A stretch of DNA of 40,082 nucleotides, from NCBI GenBank assembly GCA_018240245.1, contig JAFEGD010000076.1:1-40082 (forward strand), written 5' to 3'. Positions within the stretch are counted from its first letter, which is position 1. Every line of letters begins with the position of its first letter. The stretch comes from Spirochaetota bacterium. GTDB lineage: Bacteria; Spirochaetota; Leptospiria; Turneriellales; Turneriellaceae. The position numbers were made by a program, and so were the translations under genes. Shown one piece after another: positions 35,084-40,082 of this stretch. The notes beneath the pieces were generated by a model, which was not told the origin of the DNA, ran no database searches, and was given only the letters and a program-made list of their open reading frames with translations.

Positions 35084-35379
35084 ACCTCCTCTGGATTTAC
35101 TCTATCGTACTCAGTATGCGTACCGATGAACCGAATGAACACTATGCCAATTTGATAATTTATCGCTACAATTAGCCGATACTTGTTACCGCATATGTTG
35201 AACACTACCCTTTTGATGTTTATGATACTTGCGGTTCGATACTTCACCTTAATTTCTGCCGAATTTTTCCATTTGGCAGCTTTTGCCTCATAAAGCCAAG
35301 CTTTCAAAGCTTGCTCTGAATCATGCCGCCCAGCCTTCAGCCAAAAGTCGTGTAACACCTTTCTGGAAATAACCCGCAA
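35080..35379 (-). CDS. higB: HigB-type mRNA interferase toxin
   Basis: The product has 99 residues starting at TTG 35379 (MRVISRKVLHDFWLKAG, the usual HigB beginning). The PF09907 HigB pattern follows: ALKAWLYEAKAAKW, VVFNICGNKYRLIVAINY and VFIRFIGTHTEYDRVN. HigB cuts mRNA on translating ribosomes. The toxin comes first, as is typical of hig operons. A 17-bp palindrome lies about 41 nt upstream. The His and basic residues of the C-terminal block are intact, so it looks functional. Confidence 0.93.
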   Translation of the reverse strand: MRVISRKVLHDFWLKAGRHDSEQALKAWLYEAKAAKWKNSAEIKVKYRTASIINIKRVVFNICGNKYRLIVAINYQIGIVFIRFIGTHTEYDRVNPEEV

Positions 35380-35419
35380 GAGCTTGAATAGAGGGAAGAT
35401 GTCTGCACGTCAATCTATT

Positions 35420-35436
35420 TTTCCCAAAATGGGAAA
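35420..35436. promoter_or_regulatory. Palindrome upstream of higBA, candidate HigA operator
   Basis: TTTCCCA-AAA-TGGGAAA is a perfect 7-bp inverted repeat 41 nt before the higB start. HigA antitoxins repress their own operons through such sites. Confidence 0.45.
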
Positions 35437-35443
35437 TATCTTC

Positions 35444-35533
35444 GTGACTAGGCGGGAACTCGCGCAAGCCATATTCAAAAGCGACTTCCCAGATAGTCAC
35501 TTCGACCCATTTCGTCGAACTGTGACTATGTGA
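35444..35533. repeat. Dispersed repeat copy 4, with hairpin
   Basis: GTGACTAGGCGGGAACTCGC at 35444-35463 is the family core. GTGACTA recurs inverted as TAGTCAC at 35494-35500. The right part (35493-35529) folds as ATAGTCACTTCGAC, a 7-nt loop, and GTCGAACTGTGACTAT, a 14-bp stem with a 2-nt bulge. Read forward the whole element is a 29-codon open frame, VTRRELAQAIFKSDF to TGA 35531-35533. Confidence 0.7.
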
Positions 35534-35609
35534 AAGCAAGTTTACGTATTGTCATTTTCGCACGACCGCTTTGTACTTGTCTCGGTATCGGTGAGTACCT
35601 CAACGGGCT

Positions 35610-37238
35610 ATGCGGCACACTTGGCGAAACGTCTACAATTGGGGCGATACCGAAAAAAAAATCGATAAAACGATTGCGCACCACATCGAACACTTCAAGC
35701 ACCTCTTGGGCATCGAGGGCACGATGCGCGATCTACCCCTCAACGCCAACGCACACGACGAGGTAAAGCTCGCGAAACGTAGCCGCTTGAACCGTGTCGC
35801 GTTGCGCGATTTCATGCGCATCGTCGGCAGCGAGAACGTGCAGGTCGACGACTTCAGCCGCGCGAAGCACTCGTTCGGCAAATATTACGGCGACATTGTA
35901 CGCATGCGGTTGGGCAAAATTGCGCACCCGCCCGACGCGGTGGTTTACCCCGGTACCGAAAACGAAATTATGAAAATCGTTGCGTACTGCAATCTCAAGC
36001 GCATTGCGATTGTCCCTTGGGGGGGAGGCACCTCTGTCACGCGCGCGCTCGAAGCCGAAAAAGGCGGCATCGCACTCGATCTTACGCGCAATTACCGCGA
36101 TGTAATTTCGTTGAACGAAATCGATTCGACCGTCACCGTCGAAGCGGGCATCTTGGGCCCCGATCTCGAAAAATATTTGAACGATCGCGGCTATACCTGC
36201 GGGCACTTTCCGCAGTCGTTCGAGTTTGCGACCGTCGGCGGTTGGCTCGCGGCACGCGGCGCCGGCCAAGCTTCGACGGGTTATGGCCGCATCGAAGATT
36301 TGACGGTCGGCTTCACCGCGATCACTCCCACCGGTAAAATCGCATGCGGTAACTACCCCGCAGCGTCGGTCGGCGGCGACATTCGCCATCTTATCATGGG
36401 TAGCGAGGGTACGCTCGGCGTCATCACGCAAGTGACGTTGCGCATTCGTAAATATAACGCCGCCAACTCGGTGATGCAATCGTATATGTTCAAATCGTTC
36501 GAATCGGCAGTGACTACGATGCGGCAGATGATGCAGACCGAGGTCTATCCGCCGCATTTTTTTCGCATCTCAGACCCCGAAGAAACTGAAATCGGTCTTG
36601 GCATGAAAGGCAAAGACAAAGGCATCGCGGGTTGGTTCTTAAATAAGCTTGGCTTTAAGAAAGGCGGGCGCTCGCTCATGTATGCGATTTTTGAGGGCGA
36701 CCCACGGCAGACCAAAGTAGGAGCGTCAGCACTGAATCGGCTGGCGCGTAAGAATGGCGGGCTTTCGTTAGGCTCGTACGCGACGCGCAAGTGGCTCGAG
36801 CAGAGATATTCATCCGCCTATATGCGCGACCCGATGATGGATGCGGGTATTCGCATCGATACGCTTGAAACGGCGGTGCATTATTCGCGCCTCACCGAAC
36901 TGTGGAACGCTGTGCGCGAATATATCAAGCGCGACGGACAGACGCTCTGCCTTACGCATATTTCACACACGTACGAAACCGGCGCAAATCTCTATTTTAT
37001 TTTTGCCTCGCCGATGTTGGGCAAAGACGAACTCGGCCGTTTTGAGAAATTTCATCGCGGCATCGTCGAGACGTTCGTGAAGCATGGCGGCACGCTGTCG
37101 CACCACCACGGCATCGGGCGCCTCGCCGCGCACTCGTTACCGAAGCAGCATTCGCCGGCGACGCTTGCCGCGTGGCGCGCGGTGAAAAAAACTCTCGACC
37201 CGAAAGGGATTATGAACCCCGGCGCGCTGATCTTCTAA
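35610..37238 (+). CDS. FAD-linked oxidase, alkyl-DHAP synthase (AGPS)-like, paralogue 2
   Basis: The product has 542 residues. RNVYNWGDTEKKI at the N-terminus matches the WGWGD-type AGPS entry. The PP-loop VPWGGGTSVT is at about 135-144, followed by EAGILGPDL, PQSFEFATVGGWLAARGAG and GRIEDLTVGFTAITPTG, closer to eukaryotic and bacterial AGPS than paralogue 1. Tyr in HISHTYETGANLYF and the triple His in LSHHHGIGRLA (about 497-499) match the active site, and DPKGIMNPG the end. It likely makes alkyl-DHAP for ether lipids, or acts on a related substrate. The hybrid histidine kinase starts 6 nt after its stop. No clear ribosome-binding site before ATG 35610. Confidence 0.88.
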   Translation: MRHTWRNVYNWGDTEKKIDKTIAHHIEHFKHLLGIEGTMRDLPLNANAHDEVKLAKRSRLNRVALRDFMRIVGSENVQVDDFSRAKHSFGKYYGDIVRMRLGKIAHPPDAVVYPGTENEIMKIVAYCNLKRIAIVPWGGGTSVTRALEAEKGGIALDLTRNYRDVISLNEIDSTVTVEAGILGPDLEKYLNDRGYTCGHFPQSFEFATVGGWLAARGAGQASTGYGRIEDLTVGFTAITPTGKIACGNYPAASVGGDIRHLIMGSEGTLGVITQVTLRIRKYNAANSVMQSYMFKSFESAVTTMRQMMQTEVYPPHFFRISDPEETEIGLGMKGKDKGIAGWFLNKLGFKKGGRSLMYAIFEGDPRQTKVGASALNRLARKNGGLSLGSYATRKWLEQRYSSAYMRDPMMDAGIRIDTLETAVHYSRLTELWNAVREYIKRDGQTLCLTHISHTYETGANLYFIFASPMLGKDELGRFEKFHRGIVETFVKHGGTLSHHHGIGRLAAHSLPKQHSPATLAAWRAVKKTLDPKGIMNPGALIF

Positions 37239-37244
37239 AAGGCA

Positions 37245-39017
37245 ATGCTTCGACCAACTCGCCTCTGGGAATTCCTCAGCGACTTGGGGGTGCGTTATGT
37301 TCCCGAAGAAGCACGCAAAAAATCTGTGCGCATGCAAAATCGTATCAGCCTCGTTGCGGTTCTTGTCACATGGATTCAAGCAATATCGTTCTTTCACGTA
37401 GGTTTAACGTATCCGGCGATTATCAGTTTTGCGGCAGGCTTACTCTATATAACATCAATAACGATCAGCGCATTTGGTGGATCCTTTTTTGCGCGCATAT
37501 TATTTCTCTTGATTGTCCTGGGCGCTGTCGGTCATCACCATTTCTATTTCGGTTTTACGTCGGGTTTTTGGTTGCTGTGGCTCGCCGCACCGCAAGCGGT
37601 GTTTGTGTTGTTTCCTGCGCTGTCGTTACGCAATCATCTCGTCTTTTCGGTGCTGCTCACCGGTGTAATTAGCGCGGCAATCGTATCGAGTATGGACATG
37701 CCGCCGATTTTCTCCGAGATGACTCCCGCATTGACGCATCGATTCATGCGCGGTAACGCGATTCGTAGCCCAATCGTATTCATTCTGATTGCGTTTTACT
37801 TGGTATACGAAAATCGGCGGAGTGAAAAGGTATTATCTTTTGCCGCCGCGAAAGAAAAAGAGCTCGCCGATGCCAAATCGTTTCTGTTGTCTAATGTTTC
37901 GCACGAATTGCGCACACCCGTCAACGCGATCAAAGGCTTCGCCGACATTCTTATCGAAAATAGTAACAGCATCGCCGACACAAAGCAACGCGAACGGTTT
38001 CAGTCGCATTTGAACCAAATCGCAGTTTCGGCGGCGAGTCTCACTGCAATCATCGGCGACATTCTCGATTTTGCGCGCATCGAACAAAAGCGCATTACGC
38101 TCCACAAGCGCGATTTTGATCTTGTCGCGCTATGCGAAGAAGCTTTGCGCACTGCCGAGTTTCATGGCCGGCATAACGGCGCCATCGAAACCGAATTATT
38201 TTTTGCCCCCGATTTTCCGCGCAAAGTATACGGCGACGACACGCGCGTAACTCAGATACTCGTTAATTTACTCAGTAACGCGATGAAGTTCACTCATCAA
38301 GGAACAGTGACTCTGCGGGCGCTCCTCATGGAACAAGACGACGCGCGCTTGCATATTTCTTTCGAGATCGAAGATACTGGAATCGGCATACCCGGCGAAA
38401 AATTGCCGTATCTGTTTGAAAGTTTTTCGTCGATTTCGCGTGAGACCGCCGTGCGCTACGGCGGCACCGGACTCGGGCTTGCCATCACAAAGCAACTGGT
38501 TGAAATTTTGAACGGTAAAATTTCTGTGATGAGCACCCCCGGGCGGGGCTCGCTTTTTATGGTCGATTTTTGGCTCGAAAAAGCAAAAGAAGAAGTCGCT
38601 CTGCCCAGCAAAGTCATGCGCGACTTAAAGCGCGCGCGAATACTCGTCGCCGAAGATAATGAAGTCAATCAACTTCTCGTACGCACGTTACTCGAAAGCT
38701 GGAACGGCGAGATCGAAATTGTCGAGAATGGACTAAAGGCGATTGGCGCCGTTCAGCGAGGGTCTTACGATCTTATCTTGATGGATTTACAAATGCCATT
38801 CATGGACGGTTTCGAGGCGTGTGAAAATATTCGCCTTTTCAGCGACAAAGAAAAGGCAATGATACCGATAGTCGCGCTCACCGCCGATGTTTTGAACGAA
38901 ACGCGCAAAAAAGTTCTTACCGTCGGTATGAATGATATTATTACAAAACCGATAAACCAAGCTGATCTCTACGCCGTCTTGCGTAAGCACCTCAATCAGA
39001 TGGATGTAGTTTTGTGA
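37245..39017 (+). CDS. Hybrid sensor histidine kinase with receiver domain
   Basis: The product has 590 residues. Five to six membrane helices (about 35-190) form the sensor and include GHHHF (about 96-100). A coiled-coil linker (KEKELADAKSF) leads to HisKA with SNVSHELRTP (phosphorylated His220), then an ATPase domain with NLLSNAMKFT, DTGIGIP and GGTGLGLAI. The C-terminal receiver starts RILVAEDNEVNQ, with the phosphoacceptor Asp near 514 (LILMDLQMP), and ends TKPINQ. A further phosphotransfer partner must lie elsewhere. AAAAGG precedes the ATG, 6 nt after the AGPS-like gene, so they share an operon. The last 26 bases overlap the convergent glycosyltransferase. Confidence 0.95.
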   Translation: MLRPTRLWEFLSDLGVRYVPEEARKKSVRMQNRISLVAVLVTWIQAISFFHVGLTYPAIISFAAGLLYITSITISAFGGSFFARILFLLIVLGAVGHHHFYFGFTSGFWLLWLAAPQAVFVLFPALSLRNHLVFSVLLTGVISAAIVSSMDMPPIFSEMTPALTHRFMRGNAIRSPIVFILIAFYLVYENRRSEKVLSFAAAKEKELADAKSFLLSNVSHELRTPVNAIKGFADILIENSNSIADTKQRERFQSHLNQIAVSAASLTAIIGDILDFARIEQKRITLHKRDFDLVALCEEALRTAEFHGRHNGAIETELFFAPDFPRKVYGDDTRVTQILVNLLSNAMKFTHQGTVTLRALLMEQDDARLHISFEIEDTGIGIPGEKLPYLFESFSSISRETAVRYGGTGLGLAITKQLVEILNGKISVMSTPGRGSLFMVDFWLEKAKEEVALPSKVMRDLKRARILVAEDNEVNQLLVRTLLESWNGEIEIVENGLKAIGAVQRGSYDLILMDLQMPFMDGFEACENIRLFSDKEKAMIPIVALTADVLNETRKKVLTVGMNDIITKPINQADLYAVLRKHLNQMDVVL

Positions 39018-40017
39018 AGTGTGCTGCTACCGTAGTGTAAACTTCGTCGGCCGTCAGCTCGCGGCCGCAGCGAAAGTGCTTTTTAGGGCATTCGGGCAAC
39101 CCCGTATGGCTACACGGTCGGCATGAGATGTTGCGCGCCGAGAGTACTTCGGCACCCTTGCTCAACGGAAAAAAACCGAACTCTTCTACTGTACTCAAAA
39201 AAAGTGCGACGAGCGGGCGTGCCGAGGCCGAAAGCAGATGCATCAGGCCGCTGTCGTTCGAAACAATAACCTCCGCTGTATCGGCCAATGCCGCGAGTTG
39301 CCCCGTCGGAAGTTCGTTCGCCAGAAAAAGCATTCGCTTTGTGTGCCGCCGCAGGTAAGGATGATTGGCAAAAAATGTAAAAAGCTCTTTTTCATCGGGG
39401 CCGCCGACCCAGATAATTTTTTTATCGAGATGCTTTTCGAGTATCTTTGAGGCGAGTGAAACGAAATACTCAGCCGGCCAGCGTTTCGTCGCCCAGCGTG
39501 CGCCCGGCGCAATGAGGATTGCCCCTTGTTCTGCAAAACGCGCCAGAGAACGCGGTAATTTTTCTCGCTTCAGAGACACTTTTTCTGTGAGCGGGGTTGC
39601 ATCGAGTTCGCTAATGGCGTCGAGATAGCGTTCGCTAGTTTTCTTTTTTTCGGTATAACGATTTTTCTTGAAATAGACTAATAATAGGCGCTTGAGGTAT
39701 GGTTTGCGGTAGTAAACTTTTTTATCGGCCCCGATGAGTATAGAAAGCATTCGTGTTTTGAAATTGCTTTGTAAATCGATCAGCAGATCGAAGCGCAAAG
39801 CAGAAAATTTTTGCCTTATCTGCATCACCGAGTCATCTTTCTGCCATGTCGTGATATCATCGACTTCGGGGCATGCGGCGATAAATTCGCGATATTGTTC
39901 TTTCACGAGAAAAGTTATTTGAGCTTCAGGGTAGAGTTTTCTTAGCCGCGCAAGCACCGGTGTGGTAAGAAGCACATCCCCCATAGCGCTGAGGCGAATG
40001 ACGAGTATTTTTTTCAT
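38992..40017 (-). CDS. Glycosyltransferase family 9 (heptosyltransferase-like)
   Basis: The product has 341 residues. The start MKKILVIRLSAMGDVLLTTP, followed by LARLRKLYPEAQITFLV, is the GT9/WaaC-WaaF hallmark. DLLIDLQSNFKTR, APGARWATKRWP, WVGGPDEKEL and EVIVSNDSGLMHLLSA follow in family order, then CRPCSHTGLPECPKKHFRC, the Cys-rich patch common in GT9. It adds a heptose or similar sugar to an LPS core or related glycan at the inner membrane. It overlaps the upstream partial gene by ATGA, so it belongs to a sugar-transfer or LPS operon that continues beyond the window. Confidence 0.93.
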   Translation of the reverse strand: MKKILVIRLSAMGDVLLTTPVLARLRKLYPEAQITFLVKEQYREFIAACPEVDDITTWQKDDSVMQIRQKFSALRFDLLIDLQSNFKTRMLSILIGADKKVYYRKPYLKRLLLVYFKKNRYTEKKKTSERYLDAISELDATPLTEKVSLKREKLPRSLARFAEQGAILIAPGARWATKRWPAEYFVSLASKILEKHLDKKIIWVGGPDEKELFTFFANHPYLRRHTKRMLFLANELPTGQLAALADTAEVIVSNDSGLMHLLSASARPLVALFLSTVEEFGFFPLSKGAEVLSARNISCRPCSHTGLPECPKKHFRCGRELTADEVYTTVAAHFTKLHPSD

Positions 40018-40082
40018 GGGGTGTCCGTCGATCTTTTCATAATAGTTTTTGCGATAATATCATAATCTTTTGTCGTTAAGCT
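40014..40082 (-). CDS. C-terminal tail of an unknown protein (cut by window edge)
   Basis: The minus strand is open from the window edge to a TGA at 40014-40016 that overlaps the ATG of the glycosyltransferase (ATGA). The 22 visible residues, SLTTKDYDIIAKTIMKRSTD and two more, look like a final amphipathic helix. The overlap implies translational coupling with the glycosyltransferase. Too short to assign. Confidence 0.5.
   Translation of the reverse strand, partial: SLTTKDYDIIAKTIMKRSTDTP

Overview
The window is chromosomal DNA from a Gram-negative bacterium. The best guess is a spirochaete of the Leptospira/Turneriella group. The evidence is three lipoproteins with short, relaxed lipoboxes, two alkyl-DHAP-synthase-like flavoproteins, CsgG/TolB-like secreted proteins, a heptosyltransferase-type glycosyltransferase, and moderate GC with many CGCG-rich codons. 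The genus cannot be proved from the sequence alone. Most genes look native. AT-richer or broken genes stand out at about 22.1-26.4 kb, 28.1-30.5 kb and 34.7-35.5 kb.

Layout. 0-4.6 kb: the end of an unknown gene, a membrane-anchored TPR protein, then a divergent pair of an AGPS-like flavoprotein and an iron-containing alcohol dehydrogenase. 4.6-10.1 kb: a very large repeat lipoprotein, then an envelope operon (lipoprotein, multi-domain CsgG-like protein, beta-barrel). 10.2-14.1 kb: rpsO, pnp and an M16 protease, with strong hairpins between the genes. 14.1-18.0 kb: an FGE-like secreted protein, a polytopic membrane protein and ligA. 18.0-22.0 kb: a Uma2 remnant, a CsgG-like protein with a probable ATT start, and a lipoprotein made of about 13 beta-propeller-like repeats. 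22.1-25.2 kb: a decayed block holding a frameshifted Der GTPase fragment fused to the end of a cysteine desulfurase, an intact ABC-F ATPase, and a TetR gene broken at a run of eight G. 25.2-26.4 kb: a lone HNH nuclease. 26.5-28.0 kb: an SDR dehydrogenase and ClpP. 28.2-30.5 kb: an AT-rich secreted protein between two copies of a short dispersed repeat, followed by a PIN-toxin remnant. 30.5-33.5 kb: a membrane-lipid module (cyclopropane synthase, acyl desaturase, TetR regulator). 33.5-35.4 kb: a RimI-like acetyltransferase, two small envelope genes and a HigBA toxin-antitoxin pair. 35.6-40.1 kb: a second AGPS-like enzyme next to a hybrid histidine kinase, then a glycosyltransferase.

Themes. 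(1) Lipid chemistry recurs: two AGPS paralogues, an alcohol dehydrogenase, a CFA synthase, a desaturase and an SDR of the 3-hydroxyacyl-CoA type. The two divergent lipid-gene promoters share an 18/20-identical motif. (2) Short dispersed repeats are common. One family has the core GTGAYTAGGCGGGAAYTCGC. Another is a GGGYTTAAGCCC palindrome that lies inside three reading frames and always encodes GLSP. (3) Perfect hairpins sit at several convergent gene ends. (4) Toxin, nuclease and defence-type genes, whole and broken, tend to lie near the repeats. No complete new multi-gene system is evident. The strongest leads are the repeat family with a conserved reading frame, the possible G8 phase switch, and the unusual repeat lipoproteins.
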